NCBI GenBank assembly: GCA_038329845.1
Contig: JBBQNJ010000087.1
Location: forward strand, 1-19,131
DNA length: 19,131 nucleotides
Direction of reading: 5' to 3'
From: JBBQNJ01 sp038329845
Lineage (GTDB): Bacteria; Planctomycetota; Phycisphaerae; Tepidisphaerales; Tepidisphaeraceae
In this document: in pieces, positions 1-6,488 of the stretch
Position numbering within the stretch: the first letter of the stretch is position 1
Layout: each line of letters begins with the position of its first letter
Notes under the pieces: generated by a model
What the model was told of the DNA's origin: nothing
The model's database searches: none
The model's input: only the letters and a program-made list of their open reading frames with translations
Translations under genes and position numbers: made by a program

Positions 1-84
1 TATTTTTCCAGAGGTTTTGCAAGAGGCTCTGATAAAAAATCTGTTTGCAGTCAGAAACAGAAGCCCCCCCACCGTGGCGGCCTC

Positions 85-357
85 TCCCACGCGCGTGGAT
101 TTTTCTCCCACGCGCGTGGATTTCTTTCCCACGCGCGTGGATTTCCCTCCCACGCGCGTGGATTTCCCTCCCACGCGCGTGGATTTCCCTCCCACGCGCG
201 TGGAGTTCCCTCCCACGCGCGTGGATTTCCCTCCCACGCGCGTGGATTTTTCTCCCCCGCACTAGGATAGATCTGCCCCGCGCGTGGATTTTTCTCCCCC
301 GCACTAGGATAGATCTGCCCCGCGCGTGGCTTTTACTCCCAAGCGCGTGGAAGTCTT
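85..357. repeat. 21-bp minisatellite array, 13 units
   Basis: Units begin every 21 bp from position 85. The first eight (85-252) are near-identical, with a 12-bp perfect palindrome CCACGCGCGTGG followed by a short pyrimidine/AT stretch. From 253 the period doubles: two 42-bp units (253-294, 295-336) alternate a variant containing CACTAGGATAGATC with a CGCGCGTGG core, and one degenerate unit (337-357) ends the array. Because 21 is a multiple of three, several frames stay open and give heptapeptide repeats such as PTRVDFP or PRAWISL. I regard these as artefacts rather than a gene. The array ends 22 bp before a REP copy. Nothing else is recognisable in 1-84. Confidence 0.93.
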
Positions 358-379
358 CTAAACGCGCGATGCCCGAACT

Positions 380-400
380 GAAGGGGACACGACCCTTCAC
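380..400 (-). repeat. REP element, copy 1 (downstream of the transposase)
   Basis: This 21-bp sequence is the exact reverse complement of 1127-1147. Read on the minus strand it folds as GAAGGG-TCGTGTC-CCCTTC, a 6-bp stem with a 7-nt loop, preceded by GT. The TGA in its first bases is the stop codon of the transposase gene. It is one of four copies in the window and the only one in this orientation. Confidence 0.85.
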
Positions 401-1095
401 CCCTGCTGTCTGTCGCCGGCGGCTGCACGGGCCTTCTGGCCGCCGCGGGTGCGCAGGGTGCTTTGAAGGTCATACCTTCCGATCATTTCGCCGATCCAGC
501 GGTCGTCGCCGAGCGGGCGGTGGCGGCGGATGCCAAGCTGCACCGCCTCTTCCTCCGCGGCGGTCCGCGGGCGGTTCACTTCCGCCGTCCAGTCGGCCGG
601 CATCGCAATCGGCCAGTCGCTCAGCAGCGACTTGATCTCCGCCGGACCCTTCAGCCGGGCGTACAGGCTGCTCCACGGCCATTGCTCGGCGCAATTGACC
701 GCTCCGGCCCGCAGTGGGTTGCGCTCGACATAGCGGAGTACCCATTTCAGATGTTCATCACGCTGGATCAGGAAGTTCTTGAAGCGCGACTGGTAGACGT
801 GCCCGGTCCCGATGGCGTTGTGGGCCACCTGCCATCGCGCGGCGTGCGTCAGGCCGAGATATCCGAAGAACCGGGACAGTTCCCCATCGCCCCGGGGCCA
901 GACGACGAAGTGCCAGTGAGTCGGCATGATGCACCAGGCGAGCAGGCGAGTCGGCGTCCGCTCGTACGTCTGGCGCAGGACGCGATAGAAGGCAAGAAAA
1001 TCGGCGTCCGTGCGAAACAGCCGCCGACGGCCGTTAGCGCCGTTGAGTACATGATACACTTCGCCGCCCGGCGCGACACGTGGTTGACGGGGCAT
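397..1095 (-). CDS. REP-associated tyrosine transposase (RAYT, Y1/TnpA-REP family)
   Basis: Single-strand DNA transposase of the Y1 HUH family, 232 aa. The N-terminal strand has the family-typical GGEVYHVLN and GRRRLF stretch (residues 10-27). The HUH metal site is H60-W61-H62 in MPTHWHFVVWP. The helix carrying the nucleophile is HLKWVLRYVERNPLRAG, with Y122 as the likely catalytic tyrosine, followed by WPWSS (139-143). Known relatives nick and rejoin REP hairpins as single strands. I start the protein at MPRQPR. The open frame runs 43 codons further upstream, but that extension reads through a REP copy and a low-complexity proline stretch. The stop codon lies inside REP copy 1, and REP copy 2 lies about 30 bp upstream of the start. 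A TATAAC hexamer just upstream could be a -10 box. The catalytic residues look intact, so the enzyme may be active. Confidence 0.92.
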   Translation of the reverse strand: MPRQPRVAPGGEVYHVLNGANGRRRLFRTDADFLAFYRVLRQTYERTPTRLLAWCIMPTHWHFVVWPRGDGELSRFFGYLGLTHAARWQVAHNAIGTGHVYQSRFKNFLIQRDEHLKWVLRYVERNPLRAGAVNCAEQWPWSSLYARLKGPAEIKSLLSDWPIAMPADWTAEVNRPRTAAEEEAVQLGIRRHRPLGDDRWIGEMIGRYDLQSTLRTRGGQKARAAAGDRQQG

Positions 1096-1120
1096 GGGGC
1101 GAGTTATACCACCGGCTCCG

Positions 1121-1147
1121 CACGGTGTGAAGGGTCGTGTCCCCTTC
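1121..1147 (+). repeat. REP element, copy 2 (upstream of the transposase)
   Basis: The hairpin core is at 1129-1147 (GAAGGG stem, TCGTGTC loop, CCCTTC stem). The flanking CACGG at 1121-1125 is shared with the copies at 6232-6258 and 6355-6381, so the conserved unit is about 27 bp with one variable position. A partial second copy follows directly: GTGTCCCCTTCG occurs at 1137-1148 and again at 1150-1161. Confidence 0.85.
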
Positions 1148-1179
1148 GCGTGTCCCCTTCGATTATCCCGGCGTCTTGC

Positions 1180-1220
1180 GGGGGCGCCACGGGGCGCGGG
1201 GGGTGGGGGGTGGGGGGGGG
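1180..1220 (+). other. G-run tract with G-quadruplex potential
   Basis: The plus strand has five or more runs of four to nine G separated by one to six bases, just downstream of the stop of the polyketide synthase gene and upstream of the transposase. The spacing satisfies the usual G4 pattern. On the minus strand this is a C-rich tract that would lie in the 3' end of the polyketide synthase transcript. Confidence 0.6.
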
Positions 1221-1232
1221 TCAATGAGCCAT

Positions 1233-2327
1233 TCAGGCGAAGTGAAGCAGGAGCGACTCGGCCATCAGGCCTGGGCCGAAGCCCAGGGCTACACAGGCGC
1301 CGCTCTGCGAAGTGCGGCGCATTTGCTCGAGGATGACGAGGATGGTGGCCGAGGAAAGGTTGCCGTGATGCGCCAGAACGTGGCGAGAAATGGCCGCCGC
1401 CTCGGCCGGCACGCCCAGCGACTGGCAGACGGACCAGAGGACCTTGGGCCCGCCGGGATGAATCGCCCAGAGGGGAATGTCGTCAATCAGCCGTCCATGC
1501 TGTGAGAGCCAGCCCTCGAGCCAGGGGCGAGTGTGCTCGCGGATGAGACGGGGGACTTCCGGCGAGAGCGTCATCTCAAAGCCGTGGTCGCCGATGCACC
1601 AGGTCATGGCCTCTTGACTCTCCGGCAGCAGCAGGCTGCCGTTGGAGAGGATGCTCAGGCGCGACTCCGGCTCCCCGGCACCCACCACGGCGGCCGCGGC
1701 GCCATCGGCGAAGAGGGAATTGGCCACCAGTCGCTGCGGCTGCCAACCGTAGGAGAAGTGCAGGGTGCAGAGTTCAACGCAGACCACCAGCACGTGCGCG
1801 CCGGGCCGCGCCGTAACCAGATCGCTCGCGGCCGCCAGGGCATTGAAGGCGGCATGGCAACCCATAAAGCCGATGTGCAGCCGGCGGACGGCCGGGCGCA
1901 GGCCCAGGCCGCGAATGAGGGTGGCATCGAGTCCCGGGGCGAAAAAGCCGGTGCAGGAAACGGTAATCAGGTCGGTGATCTGCGGAGCGCCCAGTTCGGC
2001 GTCAGCCAACGCCTGGCGGCTGGCTTCCAGCGCCAGCGGCGGCGCTTTGAGTGCATAGCGCTGCATGCGCTGGGCGGTGGTGGGGCCTCGTCCGCCCGTG
2101 CTCGCCGGGGGGTAGAAGTCGCGAAGTCCTTCGCTGGCATCGCCTCCATTGCCCGCCAGCACGCTGCCGCGCTGCTCGACGCCGGTGCGATCAAAGAGAT
2201 GGGTCAGCCACTGCGTTTGCCGCGCGTCCTCGGCGCAGAGCGTGGCCGCCAATTCGGCCGCCCGCGGCTGACTCACGGATCGGGGAAACGAGCTACCCAT
2301 TCCCAGGATGGCGACGGCTTGGTTCAT
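1233..2327 (-). CDS. Type III polyketide synthase (chalcone/stilbene synthase-like)
   Basis: Homodimeric ketosynthase that extends an acyl-CoA starter with malonyl units and cyclises the product, 364 aa, close to the usual family length. The thiolase-fold catalytic triad is visible: C157 in GFMGCHAAFNAL, H290 in WAIHPGGPKVL, and N323 in HHGNLSSATIL. The C-terminal GFGPGLMAESLLL matches the family's final GPG loop. The ATG overlaps the stop of the upstream FAD oxidoreductase as ATGA, indicating translational coupling. With the methyltransferase and oxidoreductase it forms a three-gene set like the srsABC phenolic-lipid genes of Streptomyces; bacterial relatives make alkylresorcinols or alkylpyrones. 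The product here cannot be read from sequence alone. Confidence 0.93.
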   Translation of the reverse strand: MNQAVAILGMGSSFPRSVSQPRAAELAATLCAEDARQTQWLTHLFDRTGVEQRGSVLAGNGGDASEGLRDFYPPASTGGRGPTTAQRMQRYALKAPPLALEASRQALADAELGAPQITDLITVSCTGFFAPGLDATLIRGLGLRPAVRRLHIGFMGCHAAFNALAAASDLVTARPGAHVLVVCVELCTLHFSYGWQPQRLVANSLFADGAAAAVVGAGEPESRLSILSNGSLLLPESQEAMTWCIGDHGFEMTLSPEVPRLIREHTRPWLEGWLSQHGRLIDDIPLWAIHPGGPKVLWSVCQSLGVPAEAAAISRHVLAHHGNLSSATILVILEQMRRTSQSGACVALGFGPGLMAESLLLHFA

Positions 2328-3475
2328 AAAGAGATCTCATGGGTACAATAGGCGTGCTCAGGCGGGGGGCGCGCGATTCCACGCATAATTGTGTCCGCTA
2401 ATGGCCGCGGCATCCACAGAGTGATGGCCAGTAGCGACGGATGGCGGAGGAGCCGCGAGACGGTGCGACAATGCGACATGGAACCGCCCAAGAGCCGCCG
2501 ATGCCGCCGCGTCCAGGCGACGGGAAGAGCATCGTCCCATTCGGCTCGCGCGGGCGCGCCCAGCAGGGATGCCAGCGACGCGGCCGAGAGGGCGGCCCAT
2601 TTCATACCCTCGCCGGTAAACGGTTCTTCATAAGCGCAGGCATCGCCTACGGCCAGCAGACGCGCTGCCCCCAGCATGCCTCGCCGCCGGGTCAGCAGGG
2701 GGGTGCCATGCCAGATGGCTGAGGAAAGGTCGGCGTTCATCCCGGCTTCTCGCAGGAGTTCACTCACCAGGCGTCCCGCCCCGCCGCTGGCGCGGGCAAC
2801 GCCCGGATCAATTGCGGCGGCCACATTGATGGTGCGGTCCTCCAACTGCACCACGCCTGCGTAGCCGCCGCGCCCTACGGCCATCAGGACCGCATCGCGC
2901 GGGCAGGCGAGGGTGCCCGCGGGCAGGATGGCCGCCATGCCCAGGCGCGACTTCTTTGCCACGGCCCAGCGCATCGACGGGATCGCCTGGGCAAAGTGTC
3001 CGCCGATGCCATCGGCGACGAAGACGACTTGAGCCTCCAGGGTTCGCGTCACCCCGTCGCATCGTGCGTGTACCCGGCGCCGCTCCGCGGCAACTCCCGC
3101 GTCGGTGGCCCAGACGCCGGCAAGAAAGGTGGCGCCGTCGCGCCGGGCAAGATCGGTCAGCCGCTGATCCAGCGCTGCCCGCGAGACCGCAGCGCCGCCG
3201 TGAGGGAAGACGTACTGCCGCCCATGGACCGCAATCCGCGCCTCGCGCAGCGGAATGGCATCGGCGAGACAGTCCCCGAGTTTCAGGCGATGAAGCAGTT
3301 GCACCGTGGCTGGCGACAGGCAGCACCCGCACACCTTCCGACGCGGGAAGGTGGCGCGATCGAGCAGCAGCGTTTTCCAGCCTTCGCGTGCCAGCAGCGC
3401 CGCCAAGGTTGAACCGGCAACGCCCGCGCCCACCACCAGGGCATCCCACTGCGGCTCGAGCGTCGCCAGGCTCAT
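2324..3475 (-). CDS. FAD-dependent oxidoreductase, geranylgeranyl reductase-like family
   Basis: Flavoprotein of 383 aa from the PHBH-like/geranylgeranyl reductase superfamily. The N-terminal Rossmann motif is VVGAGVAGSTLA (GAGVAG at 16-21). A VFVADGIGG stretch lies at 151-159, and the second FAD-binding motif GDAC at 277-280 is followed by PFTGEGM (285-291). I choose the start at 3475, not the longer open frame to 3505, because its ATG overlaps the upstream TGA as ATGA and is preceded by GGAG at good spacing. The middle gene of the polyketide operon, it plausibly hydroxylates or reduces the polyketide product, as SrsC does in Streptomyces. That role is inferred from context; a membrane-lipid reductase is the main alternative. 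Confidence 0.88.
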   Translation of the reverse strand: MSLATLEPQWDALVVGAGVAGSTLAALLAREGWKTLLLDRATFPRRKVCGCCLSPATVQLLHRLKLGDCLADAIPLREARIAVHGRQYVFPHGGAAVSRAALDQRLTDLARRDGATFLAGVWATDAGVAAERRRVHARCDGVTRTLEAQVVFVADGIGGHFAQAIPSMRWAVAKKSRLGMAAILPAGTLACPRDAVLMAVGRGGYAGVVQLEDRTINVAAAIDPGVARASGGAGRLVSELLREAGMNADLSSAIWHGTPLLTRRRGMLGAARLLAVGDACAYEEPFTGEGMKWAALSAASLASLLGAPARAEWDDALPVAWTRRHRRLLGGSMSHCRTVSRLLRHPSLLAITLWMPRPLADTIMRGIARPPPEHAYCTHEISL

Positions 3476-4206
3476 CGCTTTCTCCAGATCAGGCACATTC
3501 TCCATCGGGGCGCGCGGACCACCGCGGCGTCGCTGATGCCCGCTTGCTCCGCCATCTCGCGAAGTTCCCGGCGCGTCCAGGCTGCGCGGGCGCTGAGGGG
3601 TCCATCATAGCGCACAATGCGGCTGCGCGTCAGCAGGAAACATCCCACGCGGGCGACAATCCATCCGGTGAAGCTGCGGCGCAGGTCGTTGACGATGAGC
3701 AGTTCAGTGGTGGCCTGGCGCAGCGCCCGCAGAACGCGGAGTACCTCGGCGCGCTCGAGGTGGTGCAGGAAGAGCGAGCAGGTCACCACGTCGGCTTGCG
3801 GCAGGGGGGAGCGCGTGACGTCGAGCGAAAGAACGGTCAGATCACCAAAGCCCGCCGCCTCGGCGTGCCGCCGAGCCACGTCCAGCGCCGTCATGCTGCG
3901 GTCACAGAGCGTCAGCCTGACTTCGAAGCCCCGGCGGCGCAAGGCGCTGGCAACGCGCACCGGAACATCTCCTGCCCCGCAGGCGACGTCCATCAGATGC
4001 AGCGTGCGCGGCGGCGAATGGGGAGAATGGGGGGATTGGGGGGCGAGATGGCGCAGGATGATCCGTTGCACGGTCCGTGCCGCATGCGAGGCCGCGTTGA
4101 TCCGCGCCAGCCCCACCAGCGCCTGCGCGTGCTCATCGGCCGGCACATCCGACCGGTCCATCCATTCATCCACCCGCTTCCGCTTCGCGAGAAACCACCA
4201 CGGCAT
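3472..4206 (-). CDS. Class I SAM-dependent methyltransferase
   Basis: Protein of 244 aa. The SAM-binding motif I is LMDVACGAGDVP (G-rich loop about 73-80), an acidic residue ends the second strand (D102 in LCDRS), LSLDV lies near 126-130, and SLFLHH near 144-149 corresponds to motif IV/V. A short SPHSPHSPP repeat at about 58-66 precedes the domain. First gene of the polyketide operon; its TGA overlaps the next ATG. The start at 4206 has AAGG nine bases upstream. An in-frame ATG at 4215 is directly behind the same AAGG and less likely. By analogy with srsB and bpsB it may O-methylate a phenolic polyketide, but this is inferred from neighbours only. Confidence 0.87.
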   Translation of the reverse strand: MPWWFLAKRKRVDEWMDRSDVPADEHAQALVGLARINAASHAARTVQRIILRHLAPQSPHSPHSPPRTLHLMDVACGAGDVPVRVASALRRRGFEVRLTLCDRSMTALDVARRHAEAAGFGDLTVLSLDVTRSPLPQADVVTCSLFLHHLERAEVLRVLRALRQATTELLIVNDLRRSFTGWIVARVGCFLLTRSRIVRYDGPLSARAAWTRRELREMAEQAGISDAAVVRAPRWRMCLIWRKR

Positions 4207-4488
4207 CTGTGGCATCCTTGCTGGGAAAATCAGTCCTGCCGCGCACGGCCCTCATGCGGCATCGCGGTGGCTCAAAGGAAATTGGATTCCGTTGGGGCGT
4301 GCGTGGCCGTTCCGCGGGCGAGGGGATGTCGCCTTTTCTGCGTCTGTCACCTTATTTCGCGTCCACCACCATGTAGGCATTGGCTTTGACGAGGCCACCG
4401 GTGTTCATGGGGATTTTCACGTCCGGTCTCCTGAGACAGGAGATGTTAACGGCGATGTCGAGAGAACGCACTGCAGCAGGTACGTGTG
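4207..4488. other. Intergenic region with a short perfect hairpin
   Basis: This stretch between the sulfatase stop and the methyltransferase start has no gene I can support. It holds a perfect 7-bp hairpin with a 3-nt loop at 4427-4443 (TCTCCTG-AGA-CAGGAGA) with no T-run after it, so it could be part of a sulfatase terminator or an operator for the polyketide operon. On the minus strand, 4352-4420 reads NTGGLVKANAYMVVDAK before a stop, which looks protein-like but has no recognisable start or continuation. Confidence 0.4.
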
Positions 4489-5901
4489 TCAGGCATGAAA
4501 CGTCCATGCGTCTGCAGGTATCGGCGGCGCCCCTGGCGCCCACGGATCGAACCATTTGCGGCGGATGGGCTGTTGTGTCTCAAGATAGTGCGTGAGGCCG
4601 CGCCGTGCGACAAGGGCGTCGCCAGCGGGAAAGTCGTCGCCAATCGCGGCGAGGCGCGCCAGCAACTGTGAATGCAGCCGTTCGCACAGCGGTGTCGCCG
4701 CCGGGTCGTGCGCGCGGTTGTGCATCTGGTAAGGATCGGCAGTGTTATCGTACAGCAGAAACGGGCCGTCACGCTTGGCGACGTACGTGTGCGCAGCGCT
4801 GCGCAGCCCCCGGTAAACCGGAAAATCGTGCCATCGCAGGGCAGTGAACTGCGCCGCAGCCGATAGCAGCGCCGCGGCGTTCTCGTCGACCGAGCGTTGG
4901 CCGAGCAGCTCGCGCGACCAGTCGCGGCCTTGGACATCTCGATGAGTCGCGAGGCCGCAGATGCCCGCGAGGGTAGGAAGAATGTCCGGTGCGTCGATCG
5001 GAATGGGCAGGCGCGCCGCGGGCTGGCCTGGCAGGCGCATCAGGAACGGCACACAGACAGATTCGTCAAACGGGAAGAGTTTGAAGTTGACTCCCTGGCT
5101 GTGATGCTGGCACCCGTGATCACTGGCAAAAATCAGAATGGTATTCTCGGCCAGCCCGGTGTCATCGAGCGTGCGAAGAACCTGCGCGAAGCAATCGTCC
5201 AGAGCGGCCGTGTGGGCGCTAAGGCCGGCAAGATCAGTCCGTGCCGCGTCGGCGAAAACGGCCGGCACATTGGGGCGCAACTGCATATCCGCGGGACGGA
5301 ATCGCGCACGGTATTCCTCCGGTGCCGTTTGCATCGGAAAGTGTGGCGGCCCCCACGAAAGGCCGAGGAAGAACGGCTGCTGCCTGCGGCGGGGATCGCG
5401 CAGATAGTCACACGCGTGTCGCGTCTGATCGATCGCGTCGTACCCTTCCCAGTAGCGCAAGGTAGGGTCATCATCGACGGAGTAGTGGGAGTGCCAGTAA
5501 TCGTGCGAGCATTCGCCGGCCATAAATAGGTCGAAGCCGAGTTGATGATCGCGCGGCACAGGCATGCGCCGACGTTCACATTTCCCACCGGGGCTGCCGT
5601 AGACGTGCCACTTGCCGATCCACGCCGTGTGGTAGCCGGCGCCGGTAAAGAGCCGCGCAAGCGACGGGCCTCTGGTCGGGACGGGAACATCATTGATGAC
5701 CACGCCGTGGGTGAGCGGGTACTGGCCCGTGAGCAGGCTGGCGCGATACGGACAACAAACCGGCGTGCCGGCGACGGCCGCCGTGCAGTTCAGTGCTTGT
5801 CGCTCGAAGCGATCCAGCGTCGGCGTGCGAACGTTGGGGTCGCCGTTGTAGCCCATTGCGTGGGCTCGCCATTCATCGGCCAGCACGAAAATGACATTCA
5901 T
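4489..5901 (-). CDS. Sulfatase (formylglycine-dependent, alkaline phosphatase superfamily)
   Basis: Predicted sulfate-ester hydrolase of 470 aa, normal for the family. The signature CCPYRASLLTG gives C49-x-P-x-R53, where C49 would be converted to formylglycine. Metal ligands are D9 near the N-terminus (the usual second Asp is Glu10 here) and DH at 261-262 in FASDHG. GKWH at 96-99 holds the conserved Lys and His. There is no signal peptide at the chosen start MNVIFVLADE, so it is either cytoplasmic or the true start lies upstream. An in-frame ATG at 5931 adds ten residues, but these do not look like a signal peptide. No clear ribosome-binding site precedes either start. It is transcribed toward the polyketide operon but separated by about 280 bp, so probably independent. 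The substrate is unknown. No sulfatase-maturing enzyme is in the window. Confidence 0.93.
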   Translation of the reverse strand: MNVIFVLADEWRAHAMGYNGDPNVRTPTLDRFERQALNCTAAVAGTPVCCPYRASLLTGQYPLTHGVVINDVPVPTRGPSLARLFTGAGYHTAWIGKWHVYGSPGGKCERRRMPVPRDHQLGFDLFMAGECSHDYWHSHYSVDDDPTLRYWEGYDAIDQTRHACDYLRDPRRRQQPFFLGLSWGPPHFPMQTAPEEYRARFRPADMQLRPNVPAVFADAARTDLAGLSAHTAALDDCFAQVLRTLDDTGLAENTILIFASDHGCQHHSQGVNFKLFPFDESVCVPFLMRLPGQPAARLPIPIDAPDILPTLAGICGLATHRDVQGRDWSRELLGQRSVDENAAALLSAAAQFTALRWHDFPVYRGLRSAAHTYVAKRDGPFLLYDNTADPYQMHNRAHDPAATPLCERLHSQLLARLAAIGDDFPAGDALVARRGLTHYLETQQPIRRKWFDPWAPGAPPIPADAWTFHA

Positions 5902-6060
5902 CGGTGATATGAAAACGCACCTTTCTCTCATGTACTATATCGCATTTCCGCAGTTTGGAAAGGGTAGCTCCCGCAGCTTCACGCGGTGGTGCTACACTCC
6001 GATCGTGTTTGGCCTATGTACCCCCAGCACGGGCAAAAGCGGGGGCAAAAGCGGGGACAC

Positions 6061-6135
6061 TCCTTGTAACCTAATTTATATCATAGGGTTATATTGTAAT
6101 ATGTCACATATTCAATTACGTTGATTGTGAGTGTA
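6061..6135. promoter_or_regulatory. AT-rich patch with a palindrome upstream of the sulfatase
   Basis: A sharply AT-rich stretch in GC-rich surroundings. It contains the perfect inverted repeat AATATG-TCA-CATATT at 6098-6112. It may hold a promoter or operator for the sulfatase or for the plus-strand gene at 6489, or be the edge of an insertion. Just before it, at about 6033-6060, GCAAAAGCGGGG occurs twice in tandem. No defined -35/-10 pair could be assigned. Confidence 0.35.
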
Positions 6136-6231
6136 TACGGGCTTGGAAGGAGCGTCCCCGAATGCGGCCTCACCAGCGACAAGCCTCATAGGCTTCTAGT
6201 CGACTTCAGTCTACCTATGCCATCGCCTCCC

Positions 6232-6258
6232 CACGGCGTGAAGGGCCGTGTCCCCTTC
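6232..6258 (+). repeat. REP element, copy 3
   Basis: It matches copy 2 over 27 bp except at the variable position after CACGG and one change in the hairpin loop (CCGTGTC instead of TCGTGTC). The 6-bp stem GAAGGG/CCCTTC is intact. It lies in the first unit of the 123-bp duplication. Confidence 0.8.
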
Positions 6259-6354
6259 AGCTACCTTGGAAGGAGCGTCCCCGAATGCGGCCTCACCAGC
6301 GACAAGCCTCATAGGCTTCTAGCCGATTTCAGTCTTCCTATACCATCGCCTTCC

Positions 6355-6381
6355 CACGGCGTGAAGGGTCGTGTCCCCTTC
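6355..6381 (+). repeat. REP element, copy 4
   Basis: Positions 6361-6381 are identical to copies 1 and 2 over 21 bp. It lies in the second unit of the 123-bp duplication and is followed after 8 bp by a 21-bp-period array. Confidence 0.85.
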
Positions 6382-6389
6382 AGCTAGCC

Positions 6390-6452
6390 CTTCGTCAAAG
6401 GCCGGGGGATCTTCGTCGAAGGACGGTGAATGCTCGTCGATAGACGGGGAAT
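6390..6452. repeat. Second 21-bp minisatellite, three units
   Basis: Three imperfect units at 6390-6410, 6411-6431 and 6432-6452 share the pattern CTTCGTCGAAGGACGGGGAAT with a few changes each. On the minus strand they read as heptapeptides such as IPRLSTS and IHRPSTK. The sequence is unrelated to the array at 85-357, but the period and the position beside a REP copy are the same. Confidence 0.8.
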
Positions 6453-6488
6453 TCCCGCCGGGGGATCGGACCGGTCGAAATACTCTTT

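Larger units (their letters stand above)
380..1147 (-). mobile_element. RAYT gene with flanking inverted REP copies
   Basis: The 768-bp unit has perfect 21-bp inverted repeats at its ends (380-400 and 1127-1147), both being the REP motif found twice more near 6.2-6.4 kb. This matches the known layout of RAYT genes with flanking REPs. Whether the whole unit moves, or only the REPs, cannot be told from this sequence. I see no target-site duplication outside the repeats. Confidence 0.7.
6142..6387 (+). repeat. 123-bp tandem duplication carrying REP hairpins
   Basis: Two head-to-tail units (6142-6264 and 6265-6387) differ at about seven positions. Each unit contains two hairpins: AAGCCT-CAT-AGGCTT (6181-6195; 6304-6318) and a REP copy near its end. 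The unit length is a multiple of three, so a plus frame stays open and looks like a small protein with 41-aa repeats. The differences between units are evenly split between silent and replacement changes, so there is no sign of coding constraint. Confidence 0.9.

Noticed and set aside
85..357. CRISPR array
   Set aside because: Units are contiguous 21-bp repeats with no unique spacers, and no cas gene is present.
17..635. Open frames encoding heptapeptide repeats (PTRVDF, PRAWISL) across the first minisatellite
   Set aside because: They exist because the repeat period is a multiple of three and free of stops. There is no ribosome-binding site or domain, and one frame runs antisense into the transposase.
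4352..4555. Minus-strand frame ending NTGGLVKANAYMVVDAK, faintly like the start of an MBL-fold protein
   Set aside because: The upstream part overlaps the sulfatase 3' end and is not protein-like, and the frame stops where an MBL fold would continue. Too short to call a gene or pseudogene.
6121..6387. 88-aa plus-strand frame with two 41-aa repeats
   Set aside because: It is explained by the 123-bp duplication. Differences between units are equally silent and replacement, and each repeat includes a translated REP hairpin.
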